Of a stretch of 64,000 nt of DNA, positions 51,398-60,044 are shown piece after piece. The notes beneath the pieces are model-generated. The model searched no databases, was not told the DNA's origin, and saw only the letters and a program-made list of their open reading frames with translations. Source of the stretch: Trichocoleus sp. FACHB-46. GTDB lineage: Bacteria; Cyanobacteriota; Cyanobacteriia; FACHB-46. Every line of letters begins with the position of its first letter. Within the stretch, counting starts at the first letter, position 1. The stretch spans positions 744,001 to 808,000 of the forward strand of contig NZ_JACJOD010000006.1 in NCBI RefSeq assembly GCF_014695385.1. The letters run 5' to 3'. Made by a program: the position numbers and the translations under genes.

Positions 51398-52501
51398 ATG
51401 TCTCTGCAAGAAGAAATCGATAAAACAAGAAAAGAAATTCGAACAGATGGTTATTTGATGTCTGTTGGGGAATGGATTAGTCTTTACGAAAAAAATGAAA
51501 TTGATATTCATCCAGAGTTTCAAAGATTCTTTCGTTGGACAGAACATCAAAAATCAACTTTTATAGAATCAATCCTTCTTGGCATACCAATCCCACCAAT
51601 TTTTGTAAGTCAGAGAGATGATGGTATTTGGGATGTTGTAGATGGTCTCCAGAGGCTATCTACAATATATGAACTTGTTGGTATTTTTAAAGATGCAGAA
51701 GACGTACAAAGACCCCCTCTTGCTCTTCAGAAGACAAAGTATTTACCATCATTGGAAGGGAAGAAATGGGATGATCAAGAACACCCAAACAATTCTTTTA
51801 CCCAAGCACAGCGCTTATTGATTAAGAGGGCAAAAATCGCAGTTAGTATTATTGAAAAAGAAAGTGATGAAATGGCAAAATATGAGCTATTTCAGAGACT
51901 TAATACTGGAGGTTCAGCTGCTACACCTCAAGAAGTCAGAAATTGCATTCTTGTGATGTTGAATAGAGATCTACAACACTGGATGCGCGCACTGGCAGAT
52001 TATGAACCTTTTCAAAACTGTATTGCTTTAACCGATAGGCTCTATATTGAACAATATGATATGGAATTACTATTGCGATTTATTTCTCTATTTGATACCG
52101 ATAAAAAGGATCTTAAAGGCTTAGGTGATGTCGGGGCTTTCTTGACAGATAAGATGATTGAAATAGCTCAAAACGGGGATATAGACTATGAGTATTTAGA
52201 AAGAGCATTCAAAACGACTTTTGATGTTCTCAATGAAGCTATAGGTGATGATAGTTTCAAGAGATATATACCTGATCAAGATAGATTTATGGGTGGATTC
52301 CTATTATCTTCCTATGAAGTGGTCGCTCTAGGAATCGGATACCATCATAGAAACTTACCTCCTATTGAAGAAATACCTACTCGCATAAAAAGTGTTTGGT
52401 CATCTAAGTCTTACAAGAATTGGTCTGGCGGAGGTACGAACGCTGCAAGACGTTTACCTCGTCTTATCCCTTTTGGTAGAGAAATATTCGCCCCTTCATG
52501 A
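51398..52501 (+). CDS. DUF262-family protein
   Basis: A 367-residue DUF262 protein, ParB/sulfiredoxin-like superfamily, the type found as GmrS/GmrD in type IV restriction and in other defence modules. Residues D82-G-L-Q-R86 form the DGQQR-type motif and F165-x-x-x-N169 (FQRLNTGG) the second. The N-terminus (MSVGEWISLYEKNEIDIHPEFQRFFRWTE) is the typical lead-in. It is shorter than GmrSD fusions and lacks the HNH domain. Its stop codon overlaps the ATG of the HEPN gene (ATGA), so the two are translated together. No HIP1 octamer and an AT-rich composition mark it as foreign. Confidence 0.88.
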   Translation: MSLQEEIDKTRKEIRTDGYLMSVGEWISLYEKNEIDIHPEFQRFFRWTEHQKSTFIESILLGIPIPPIFVSQRDDGIWDVVDGLQRLSTIYELVGIFKDAEDVQRPPLALQKTKYLPSLEGKKWDDQEHPNNSFTQAQRLLIKRAKIAVSIIEKESDEMAKYELFQRLNTGGSAATPQEVRNCILVMLNRDLQHWMRALADYEPFQNCIALTDRLYIEQYDMELLLRFISLFDTDKKDLKGLGDVGAFLTDKMIEIAQNGDIDYEYLERAFKTTFDVLNEAIGDDSFKRYIPDQDRFMGGFLLSSYEVVALGIGYHHRNLPPIEEIPTRIKSVWSSKSYKNWSGGGTNAARRLPRLIPFGREIFAPS

Positions 52502-53154
52502 GTCTTCGAACTGCTGAACAATTAAGCGATAGACTTTCGACTGAATTGGCATGGCGGAAAAAGGAACTTTCTGAATTCAAGTCGTTGGTCGAAGCAAAAA
52601 GCACTTCACTTCAAAGGCATACTGTCTTAATTCGAAGTGGGATAGTAATTCTTTATGCTCATTGGGAAGGTTTCGTTAAGTCAGCATCAAACTATTATTT
52701 AGAGTTTGTTGCTATGCAGAAGCTTCGTTATGAGCAACTTTCTAGTAACTTTTTAGCTTTAGCCATGAAAACTAAGCTTAATGAAGCAAGGGAAACAAAT
52801 AAAGCATCGTTATATATACCTGTGTGTGATTTTTTTGTTGGCAACCTCCACCAACGATGCTCTTTGCCCTATAAAGATGTTATTTCTACCGGTTCTAATC
52901 TTTCATCGGAAATCATGAAGGAAATAACACACATTCTTGGATTGGATTTTTCACCTTACTCTACTAAATCTGTACTGATTGATACCAAGCTTTTAGGAGC
53001 ACGAAATAGCATTGCACACGGCAATTATGGGTCAATTGATAGAGAAGAATATATAGAACTACATACAGAAGTTATAGGTATGCTTAATGATTTTCGTAAC
53101 CAGATAGAAGTTGCTGCTATTAATAAAGACTTTATGCGAACTAAAAAAAACTAA
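52498..53154 (+). CDS. HEPN-domain ribonuclease-like protein (MAE_28990 type)
   Basis: A 218-residue all-helical protein with the HEPN ribonuclease motif R169-NSIA-H174 (RX4H) in GARNSIAHGNYG. The N-terminus (LSTELAWRKKELSEFKSLVE) and the LYAHWEGFVK segment near 53-62 match the MAE_28990/MAE_18760 HEPN family. HEPN proteins are RNases of toxin and abortive-infection systems. Its start overlaps the DUF262 stop (ATGA), indicating co-translation. Together they form a two-gene module with a probable RNA-cleaving effector and a DUF262 regulator or sensor. Active-site residues appear intact. A terminator follows at 53170. Confidence 0.85.
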   Translation: MSLRTAEQLSDRLSTELAWRKKELSEFKSLVEAKSTSLQRHTVLIRSGIVILYAHWEGFVKSASNYYLEFVAMQKLRYEQLSSNFLALAMKTKLNEARETNKASLYIPVCDFFVGNLHQRCSLPYKDVISTGSNLSSEIMKEITHILGLDFSPYSTKSVLIDTKLLGARNSIAHGNYGSIDREEYIELHTEVIGMLNDFRNQIEVAAINKDFMRTKKN

Positions 53155-53169
53155 ATCAATCGCCTTGTT

Positions 53170-53203
53170 ACCTTCAGATTTAATTGAATCAGGAAGGTTT
53201 TTT
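53170..53203 (+). terminator. Terminator of the DUF262-HEPN transcript
   Basis: CCTTC and GATT pair with AATC and GAAGG around a TAATTG loop, followed by TTTTTT. It begins 15 bp after the HEPN stop. Confidence 0.75.
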
Positions 53204-53746
53204 AATTGCTTATTTATCTTAAGTTTTTGCTTACTCTCAGTTTTTATTTCTTGTTTTACTTCGTATTCATTTCTTTTGCGATCGCTCTAGAAACCTTTCA
53301 CTCAAAAATGGCGATGCTAGACCAGATGGCTCAGATAGTACAAATAAACTATCTTGGCTATGGACTCGCTATGGACGGTGGTTATTCCCTTTCAACCCAA
53401 TATTGCTTGAAAAGTAAAACGCGTTCCGTAGGTAAATTGCAATCCTGCCCTAGCAAGCTTTATTTGCTTCTTGAGCACACTTCATGAGCTTTAAGCAGAC
53501 TATATGCCCCAATTAAGCTCAAAGGCGCTAGAGGTCGAAAACAAGGGTTTGAGTTTGTTCTTACAGTCCAGCCTGAGAGGTTAGGTGCCTCTATAGTTTA
53601 TAAGTACTATCGAATAAGGGCTTTAGGGGAACTGCGATAAACACTTATCGCAGTTTTATCGCAGATATCGCAGATAAAAAATTGAGTCCTAGTGTTTCCA
53701 ATTAGAAAAACGACTTAGGACTCACGCTAGATATAGAGTTTTGATA
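53204..53746. other. Right flank of the element
   Basis: A frame at 53206-53487 starts hydrophobic (MLIYLKFLLTLSFYFLF) but overlaps the terminator, lacks a ribosome site and turns low quality; I do not call it a gene. The remainder holds iterons at 53632-53676, and nothing else I can support. Confidence 0.4.
53632..53676. repeat. TTATCGCAG iterons, right end
   Basis: An inverted copy (CTGCGATAA at 53632-53640), two direct TTATCGCAG copies, and an ATATCGCAG copy. Counterpart of 48742-48791. Confidence 0.6.
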
Positions 53747-53819
<73 letters not shown>

Positions 53820-53848
53820 GAGGGGCGCTTTGTTTTCGGCGCTTTATT

Positions 53849-53877
53849 AAATTAACAAATCTATCTAACTGTGGCAA
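53849..53877 (-). promoter_or_regulatory. Predicted tRNA-Phe promoter
   Basis: On the minus strand: -35 TTGCCA (53872-53877), 17-bp spacer, -10 TAATTT (53849-53854). Transcription would start about 22 nt before the tRNA. Confidence 0.6.
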
Positions 53878-53909
53878 GAGGTAAAGTCAAAAATTTTCGG
53901 ATAAGCTCC

Positions 53910-54395
53910 TCAAGGGATTTGTTGAGCGGGTGAGCGAGTCACCTGGAGTTGGAAAGAGCCGCCTGTAGTTTGCCCAAAATTTTGTACTCGGATTGTATAG
54001 CGATCGCTCTGGGGAATTGTAACCGCAAGAGCAGCGTTGGTCGTGCCATCTTCAGCATCATCGTTCTCAGCCAGTGTAGAGCCATCGGGTGAAATCACAG
54101 CCAGCATGGGGTCGAAGGTTTCTGAAGTCACGGTGATGGTAATTTGCTCTCTCGCCTTACAGGTGATCACATAATCTCTGGCAAAACCCCCTTGCCCTGT
54201 AGGAATATCCCGGTTGGAGAGTTGATCCGAGATAGAGCGATTGAACTGCAAGGCTGGCGGTTTATAGAGCTGACTCCGGGCCTCAACGGCAACGGGAGCG
54301 AAAGTACTAGCGAGGACTGCCGAGGCCAGGGATAGGATAAATTTATGCCAGCAAGCAGCAGGACGATTCAACACAAAGAAGTTTAGCGATCGCAT
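53910..54395 (-). CDS. Secreted PPC-like beta-sandwich protein
   Basis: A 161-residue protein from ATG 54395 (MRSLNFFVL). A hydrophobic signal segment at about 20-40 ends in VAVEA. The rest resembles a single pre-peptidase C-terminal domain (ITITVTSETFDPMLAVISPDG, then AENDDAEDGTTNAAL and DRYTIRVQNFG). A longer start at 54425 is possible. It lies 34 bp after the LivF-like stop on the same strand and may be on the same transcript. Function unknown; a small secreted binding domain is likely. Confidence 0.75.
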   Translation of the reverse strand: MRSLNFFVLNRPAACWHKFILSLASAVLASTFAPVAVEARSQLYKPPALQFNRSISDQLSNRDIPTGQGGFARDYVITCKAREQITITVTSETFDPMLAVISPDGSTLAENDDAEDGTTNAALAVTIPQSDRYTIRVQNFGQTTGGSFQLQVTRSPAQQIP

Positions 54396-54429
54396 GAGAC
54401 AGAGATGAGAGTAAAGAAAAAGCAACGAG

Positions 54430-55188
54430 TTAACCTAAGTAAGCTTGCTTGACGCGATCATCTTGCAGCAGGTCTTGAGCAGGTCCGATGAGGGTGATTT
54501 GGCCTGCTTCTAACACATAGCCGCGATCGGCAGCTTGCAGGGCGAGGTGGGCGTTTTGCTCCACGAGCAGAATTGTGACACCAGTATTACGCAGATTCTT
54601 GATGATATTGAAGATTTCCCGCACGATCGCCGGGGCTAAGCCCAAACTGGGTTCATCTAACAGTAATAACTTGGGGCGGCTCATCAAAGCGCGGGCGATC
54701 GCTAGCATTTGTTGCTCCCCACCACTGAGGGTGCCTGCGAGTTGGTAGCGCCGTTCTGCCAAGCGGGGAAAGAGCTGAAATTGCTGCTCGATGTCTTGCT
54801 TGACGGCAGCGGCATGGGAGCGGACATAAGCCCCTAGCTCCAAGTTGTCGAGAATAGTTTGCTTGGCTAAAACTCGGCGGCCTTCGGGGGAGTGAGCCAT
54901 GCCTAGGGCCACTACTTCATGCGCTTTACGACGGGTAATGTCGCGTCCAGCGTAGACAATTTGGCCGTGGCGTGGATTCAAGATGCGAGAGATGGTGCGG
55001 AGTGTGGTAGTTTTGCCCGCACCGTTCGCGCCGATCAGCGTCACTACTTCGCCCTGATTCACCACTAAGTTGATTTCTTGCAGGGCTTGAATGCCGCCAT
55101 AGTTGACGCTGAGACCGCGCACCTCTAGCAGGGGCAAGTCAGTTGCAGGATGCCTTAGCGGTTCCATTTGCTCTTGGGTTGTACTCAT
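54430..55188 (-). CDS. livF: Branched-chain/neutral amino acid ABC transporter ATPase (LivF type)
   Basis: ATP-hydrolysing subunit of a hydrophobic amino acid (HAAT) ABC importer, 252 residues. Walker A GANGAGKTT near 52, signature LSGGEQQML near 152 and Walker B LLLLDEPSLGL near 172 are intact; the sequence is closest to the LivF type (short, ending in AYLG). It overlaps the LivG start by 4 bp (ATGA) and is the last transporter gene of the set. The cyanobacterial Nat-I permease is a possible function; I cannot separate it from Liv on sequence alone. Confidence 0.92.
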   Translation of the reverse strand: MSTTQEQMEPLRHPATDLPLLEVRGLSVNYGGIQALQEINLVVNQGEVVTLIGANGAGKTTTLRTISRILNPRHGQIVYAGRDITRRKAHEVVALGMAHSPEGRRVLAKQTILDNLELGAYVRSHAAAVKQDIEQQFQLFPRLAERRYQLAGTLSGGEQQMLAIARALMSRPKLLLLDEPSLGLAPAIVREIFNIIKNLRNTGVTILLVEQNAHLALQAADRGYVLEAGQITLIGPAQDLLQDDRVKQAYLG

Positions 55189-55994
55189 ACATCGCCCCCT
55201 AAGTAAGCTTCGATCACAGCAGGGTTAACTTTCACCTCAGCAGGCTGACCGAGGGCAATCAGTTTGCCAAAATTGAGTACTGCAATGCGATCGCACAGCC
55301 CCATCACCAAGGGCACGTGATGTTCGATCAGCAGTACCGTCAAGTTAAATTGGGTGCGAATATCGCGGATAAACTCACTCAATTGTTGTTTTTCGTTGGG
55401 GTTCATGCCTGCCGCAGGTTCATCCAGGAGCAGAACTTGCGGTTCCAAGGCTAAGGCCCGGGCAATTTCCAGGCGGCGTTGGTCTCCGTAGGGAAAGTTG
55501 CAAGCTTTTTCCGTAGCGCGATCGCTCAACCCTACCAGTTTGAGGAGTTCTAAAGATTTTGCTTGGGTTTGGCGTTCCTCTTGGGGAGCAGGCGGCAAGC
55601 CAAACACACCCGTAAACAGGCCACTTTTGGTATGAATGTGCTGCGCGATCATGACGTTTTCTAGCGCCGACAAGTCAGCAAACAGACGAATATTCTGGAA
55701 CGTTCGAGCAATGCCCTTGGCCGCAATTCGGTGCGGTCGTTGCCGTGAGATGTCAGCACCTTGATGGAGCAACTGGCCGCTAGAGGGGGGAATCAGCCCC
55801 GTGATCAAGTTGAATAAGGTGGTTTTGCCTGCGCCATTTGGACCAATCAAGCCAAAGATCTCACCCGGATGAACGGTAAAAGAAACTGTATCTACCGCAC
55901 ACAGCCCTCCAAAACGGCGAGTCAACGCCTTGGCTTCCAAGAGAGGCTGACGCGGTACAGCAGAGCTACTTTCCAGAACAGGCGATTCGGTCAT
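55185..55994 (-). CDS. livG: Branched-chain/neutral amino acid ABC transporter ATPase (LivG type)
   Basis: Second ATPase of the same importer, 269 residues, with Walker [10 protein letters not shown] near residue 53, the LivG-type insert at [16 protein letters not shown], Walker [14 protein letters not shown] near 184, and a C-terminal switch [12 protein letters not shown]. The ABC signature reads [11 protein letters not shown], the degenerate LivG form of LSGGQ. Coupled to LivF by a 4-bp overlap. A 112-bp gap separates it from the LivM gene. Confidence 0.92.
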   Translation of the reverse strand: MTESPVLESSSAVPRQPLLEAKALTRRFGGLCAVDTVSFTVHPGEIFGLIGPNGAGKTTLFNLITGLIPPSSGQLLHQGADISRQRPHRIAAKGIARTFQNIRLFADLSALENVMIAQHIHTKSGLFTGVFGLPPAPQEERQTQAKSLELLKLVGLSDRATEKACNFPYGDQRRLEIARALALEPQVLLLDEPAAGMNPNEKQQLSEFIRDIRTQFNLTVLLIEHHVPLVMGLCDRIAVLNFGKLIALGQPAEVKVNPAVIEAYLGGDV

Positions 55995-56106
55995 GGGTGC
56001 AGGCTAAGATTGGAGAAACTGGTATAGACGCACTCTAAATCATTTATGGTGGTGCTGGAAATGGCAGGTTGAACAGGGCTGCGATCGCCCTAACGCCTGC
56101 ATAAAA

Positions 56107-57069
56107 TCACTTCCGCGCTCCCGTTGGCATCATCTTTTTAGTGCGATCGCGCCGTTTGAACAAATCGGGTGTGACTAAACCCTGAGGAAAAAAGATCGTG
56201 CCGATGACGATCAGCAAGCCGAAGATAATCAAGCGACCGTCTCGCAAGAAGCTAGCCAACCAGAGCGGGAGATTCGGTGTATCCGCGATCGCCCGCAGCA
56301 CTTCCGGTAAAGCGGTGAAGACCATGCCCCCTAAGACAGGCCCAGCCACGGTTCTAGAACCACCAATCAAGACAAACGTGAGATAAATAATGCTGGCATC
56401 AAAGGTGCCTTGCCGAGCATTCCAGGTATTGATGAAGTGGGCACTCACCGCGCCGACGACCCCTGCGAGAATGGCTCCCAGCGTAAAGGCTAAGACTTTG
56501 TAGTATGTGGGATTAATCCCCATCGCATCGGCTGCGAGTTCATCTTCCCGGATGGCAATTAGAGCGCGACCAATGCGGATGTTCTCCAGACGGTAGACAA
56601 AGAACATACTCAGGAGCAGCAGCGGCACCACAATCCACAGATATCCCAGTGGGGTCTGAAACGGTTGCGGGATGCCAAAGATCCCGACTGCACCTCCGGT
56701 AATTTCTAGGTTGAGAGCAAGGACACGCAAAATTTCTACGAAGGCAATGGTAGCGATCGCCAGATAGATGCCGCGTAACCGTAGAGCTGGCACACCAACC
56801 AAGACTCCGAGCGCTCCAGACACCGCTCCCGCAATCACCATTTCTAGTAACAACAACGGGATAGAAAAGGTAGCACCCGTAGAAGGGAACACCTTGGTAG
56901 ACAAGATCGCCGCAATATATCCCCCTAAAGCATAGAACCCAGGACTGGCAAGAGATAGCTGCCCTGCCATTAGTGGTAAATAGAGAGACAGCCCCAACAT
57001 CGCCCCCAGCAACATAGAGACAATCAGGAAGCCGTAGGTTGCCAGAAAGTCAGAACCATAATTAGACAT
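56107..57069 (-). CDS. livM: Branched-chain/neutral amino acid ABC transporter permease (LivM type)
   Basis: A 320-residue membrane permease with about nine spans. The coupling motif AIREDELAADAMGINPTYYK near 192-211 faces the ATPase. Internal segments GLSLYLPLMAGQLSLASPGF and PALRLRGIYLAIATIAF are family hallmarks. It begins 2 bp after the LivH stop, so the two are co-transcribed. Confidence 0.92.
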   Translation of the reverse strand: MSNYGSDFLATYGFLIVSMLLGAMLGLSLYLPLMAGQLSLASPGFYALGGYIAAILSTKVFPSTGATFSIPLLLLEMVIAGAVSGALGVLVGVPALRLRGIYLAIATIAFVEILRVLALNLEITGGAVGIFGIPQPFQTPLGYLWIVVPLLLLSMFFVYRLENIRIGRALIAIREDELAADAMGINPTYYKVLAFTLGAILAGVVGAVSAHFINTWNARQGTFDASIIYLTFVLIGGSRTVAGPVLGGMVFTALPEVLRAIADTPNLPLWLASFLRDGRLIIFGLLIVIGTIFFPQGLVTPDLFKRRDRTKKMMPTGARK

Positions 57070-57071
57070 GA

Positions 57072-58025
57072 TTAAACCTTTTGCACGAAGGTACGACCCA
57101 ACAGACCTTGCGGTCGCACCAATAGCATCAGAAATAGAATGCCAAAGGCGGCTGCATCTTTGTAAGCCGAGTAGTCAGAGGGGACAAACGCTTCCACTAA
57201 GCCAATAACTACCCCCCCTAACACAGCTCCAGGGATACTGCCTAATCCACCCAGCACAATCACTGCTAATCCTTTGAGGCCAAAGCCAATACCAAAGTAA
57301 GGCCCCGCAATCCCGACGCTAGAGCCAACTAACGTTCCTGCCAAACCACCTAGAAAGCTACTGACGAAAAAGGTCAAGACAATAAAGCGATCGGTATTGA
57401 TGCCGAGCAGACTGGCAGTTGTGGGGTCTTCTGCCACAGCTTTCATCGCTTTGCCGAACTTAGTGCGGTTAATCAAAAAGGTTAAAATCCCCAAGATCAC
57501 CACAGAAACAGCAAAAATGATCACCTGTACGGTGCGAATCATGATCGGTTGGGCGACAGTGCCAAAGTTAATGGCTGCTGGCAAATCGCCATAGGTATTA
57601 TTGGGGAAGGTATAAATCTCTGCCCCCACTAGATACTGAATCAAGTTCACAATCACCACTGCCACACCCAAGCTGGAAACCACGGTGAGTAGCGGATCAG
57701 CGCGGCGTTGGCGCAACGGTTGAAAGGCAATTCGCTCGACAGCTACACCGACCAAACCTGCTAAACCACTGCCCAATACCAAGGCTAAAGCAAACGGCAG
57801 TTGCACCGGGAGAGAGGCATTCGCTAGCAAGCCGTTAAAACCAAACGCTCCGCCCATGAGCGTGTAGGTGAAGTAAGCTCCGAGGGTGAAAATAGCACCG
57901 TGGGCAAAGTTAATAATGCCTAAGATCGAGAAGACCAGGGTATAGCCCAAAGCAAAAATGGCATAAACACTGCCGATCGATAAGCCATTCAAGAACTGCT
58001 GAAAAAACAGAGTAAAACTCATCAA
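57072..58025 (-). CDS. livH: Branched-chain/neutral amino acid ABC transporter permease (LivH type)
   Basis: A 317-residue permease. FLNGLSIGSVYAIFALGYTL at the start and INFAHGAIFTLGAYF are the usual LivH opening; KAMKAVAEDPTTASLLGIN near 192 is the ATPase-coupling loop, and GLGSIPGAVLGGVVIGL near 265 the last conserved block. It lies 18 bp after the solute-binding protein gene. With LivM it forms the channel. Confidence 0.93.
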   Translation of the reverse strand: MMSFTLFFQQFLNGLSIGSVYAIFALGYTLVFSILGIINFAHGAIFTLGAYFTYTLMGGAFGFNGLLANASLPVQLPFALALVLGSGLAGLVGVAVERIAFQPLRQRRADPLLTVVSSLGVAVVIVNLIQYLVGAEIYTFPNNTYGDLPAAINFGTVAQPIMIRTVQVIIFAVSVVILGILTFLINRTKFGKAMKAVAEDPTTASLLGINTDRFIVLTFFVSSFLGGLAGTLVGSSVGIAGPYFGIGFGLKGLAVIVLGGLGSIPGAVLGGVVIGLVEAFVPSDYSAYKDAAAFGILFLMLLVRPQGLLGRTFVQKV

Positions 58026-58043
58026 TTTCTCTGCGAGCTAAGC

Positions 58044-59267
58044 CTACTTGAGAAACACAAACTTGCCACTATCACGATCGCCTTCCATTTTGATTTGGGC
58101 GACATAGAACTCCTTCTGCACCACTTCACCCTCTGGAGTGAACGCAATCTCGCCTAAGGGAGTCGCATATTGCCCCCGCAAAATCTCCTGATTTAACGCC
58201 GTCCGCAGCTCAGCGATCGCTCCTGGATTGGGTTTAGCTTTGTCTCCCATTTTTTGTAAGGCTTCGACAAAAACCTGCACTCCTGCGAAAGCTTGAGCGC
58301 TGAATTGAGGTGGCTCCTTCTTGTATTGAGCTTGATAAGCCTTGCGGAAAGCTGCATTCACTTCACCAGGATGCTCTGGGCTATACGCTTGAGCAATTAA
58401 AATGCCATCACAGAGCGCCTTGCAAACCGGAAAGATATTAGAGGTGTTCAGGCCATTGCCGCCAATAATTGCACCTTTGTAACCTAGTTCCCGCAGCTGC
58501 CGCACCAAGTTACCGCCATCGGCAGCCAACCCAGAAATAATTACCAATTCCGGTTTGAGATTGAGTGTATTTGTGACTTGGGTTTGAAAGTCGGTGTCTG
58601 TTGTTTGAAACTTCTGGACTGTAATCAGATCGAGGTTTTGGTCTTTTACCGTCTGCTGAAAGGTTTCAGTTTCCGATTTACTAAAGGCATCGTTTTGAGC
58701 GTAAAAAACCGCTACTTTCTTGATGCCAGGATTCAGTTTTAGCGCCGCTTTGACTGCGTTTGGAGCTACCACCGCCACCGGAGCGGAAACTCTGGCAACG
58801 TAGTCTCCAATCTGCGGCACACCTTTCGCAGTATTAGAAGGGCCAAGGACAGGAACCTTCGCTCGGTCTGCGACTGGATCGGCTCCAAAGGCTTGCTGAG
58901 ACAAAGTTGGCCCAACAATGCCGACTACTTTGTCTCTAGTAATCAAAGTTTGAAACGCATTAATCGCTCCTGCTTCATCTCCAGCGGTGTCCTGAAACAC
59001 GAGTTTGATTGGGGTGCCGTTGATACCACCTTTTTCATTGAAATATTTCTCGGCAATCTTGGCTCCTGCCACTTGCTCTTGCCCTAACAAAGCCACGTTG
59101 CTAGTTTGGGCTACGGCAATGCCAATGGAAATCGGTGTACCTGTACTGGATGTGGTGGTATTAGTTGTATTGTTGGTGGCTGTGTTGTTGGAATTGGGAC
59201 TACAAGCTCCCAGAAATAAAGCTCCAGTAACTAATAGAGAAGATGTATAAGCGGAAAACTTTTTCAT
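58044..59267 (-). CDS. livJ: Amino acid ABC transporter solute-binding lipoprotein (LivJ type)
   Basis: A 407-residue periplasmic binding protein with lipoprotein signal (SLLVTGALFLGAC) followed by an Asn/Thr-rich linker. The type I fold is seen from ISIGIAVAQTSNVALLG, with GINGTPIKLVFQDTAGD and VVGIVGPTLSQQAFG as family signatures. It is the first gene of the importer (order: binding protein, H, M, G, F, with the small PPC gene last). Ligand is probably a hydrophobic amino acid, not urea, as UrtA looks different in my memory. The 372 bp upstream have no convincing NtcA site (GTAN8TAC). Confidence 0.9.
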   Translation of the reverse strand: MKKFSAYTSSLLVTGALFLGACSPNSNNTATNNTTNTTTSSTGTPISIGIAVAQTSNVALLGQEQVAGAKIAEKYFNEKGGINGTPIKLVFQDTAGDEAGAINAFQTLITRDKVVGIVGPTLSQQAFGADPVADRAKVPVLGPSNTAKGVPQIGDYVARVSAPVAVVAPNAVKAALKLNPGIKKVAVFYAQNDAFSKSETETFQQTVKDQNLDLITVQKFQTTDTDFQTQVTNTLNLKPELVIISGLAADGGNLVRQLRELGYKGAIIGGNGLNTSNIFPVCKALCDGILIAQAYSPEHPGEVNAAFRKAYQAQYKKEPPQFSAQAFAGVQVFVEALQKMGDKAKPNPGAIAELRTALNQEILRGQYATPLGEIAFTPEGEVVQKEFYVAQIKMEGDRDSGKFVFLK

Positions 59268-59640
59268 GGCTGGACGGCGTGGGAATTTAGCGCTGATGCA
59301 AGAGCCAGTTGGGTAAATTGCTTAATTGCAGGCTCAGTATGGACCCAAAGGGTTGGTAATTTCTTTATCATCCCATGAGCGTGTGATCAAGCGGTATCGA
59401 CCTAGATGCTCGACGAAAACCTCACCACATCCTACTCTGCCAACCGAAACTTGCTTGACTCTGCATTCGCGATCGCCCAGGTGCAGCCGCTTAAATTAAT
59501 CTGAAAAGAATTAGAATTATTTTTATAAATTAAACCGTGCTTGGTAAAATCTTTGAAATTATCAATTACTTATTAGTTAAGGATTAATTTTAGACAGTGA
59601 TTCAGAAGAATTTCAACGCTAAAGTCTAGCTGAGGTCTAG
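59268..59640. other. 373-bp intergenic region, divergent genes
   Basis: Between livJ and the 123-residue gene. AT-rich on the right half; probable promoters for both, none of them clear. No hairpin or RNA gene seen. Confidence 0.35.
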
Positions 59641-60012
59641 ATGAATATTTCGGAACAACTCAGCCATCAACGAGTTAAACATATCGTCAATAGTTATCAA
59701 TTGCATCTTGAGCCAAGCGACTTAATTGATGACTTTGAAGATTACTTAGCAGATCTCCTACGAGTTTATCCAGCCGCTCTGATTGAATTAGCGCTGGTGG
59801 AGACGTTAGTAGACAATTGGTTAACTGTCCCTCTCGTTAGAGGATTTCAATTCCTATTGCAGGCGCATCAGAAGCTTAAGACTTGGGAACAACAGCCCAT
59901 TGTGAGCACGATTACACCAGAGCAATTTCAACAAATTGCTGGCCTAGATCCTAGCCCAATCTTTGGCCCCACTCGGCCCACACGGATGCAACCTACTGTA
60001 CATCCTTCTTAA
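59641..60012 (+). CDS. Small conserved-type hypothetical protein
   Basis: A 123-residue protein with a helical N-terminal two thirds and a Pro-rich tail (GPTRPTRMQPTVHPS). The pattern NISEQLSHQRVKHIVNSYQL and FEDYLADLLRVYPAALIELALVE looks conserved among cyanobacteria, but I do not recognise a domain. No signal peptide. Convergent with comF, 32 bp apart. Confidence 0.6.
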   Translation: MNISEQLSHQRVKHIVNSYQLHLEPSDLIDDFEDYLADLLRVYPAALIELALVETLVDNWLTVPLVRGFQFLLQAHQKLKTWEQQPIVSTITPEQFQQIAGLDPSPIFGPTRPTRMQPTVHPS

Positions 60013-60044
60013 AGCACCTTAAATTCACAAATCTCATACGCGGC

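Noticed and set aside
53206-53487. 93-residue plus-strand frame after the HEPN gene
   Set aside because: Starts within the terminator stem-loop tail, has no ribosome site, and turns into unlikely sequence after a hydrophobic start.
59268-59640. NtcA-binding site upstream of the amino acid transporter
   Set aside because: No GTAN8TAC match found on inspection.
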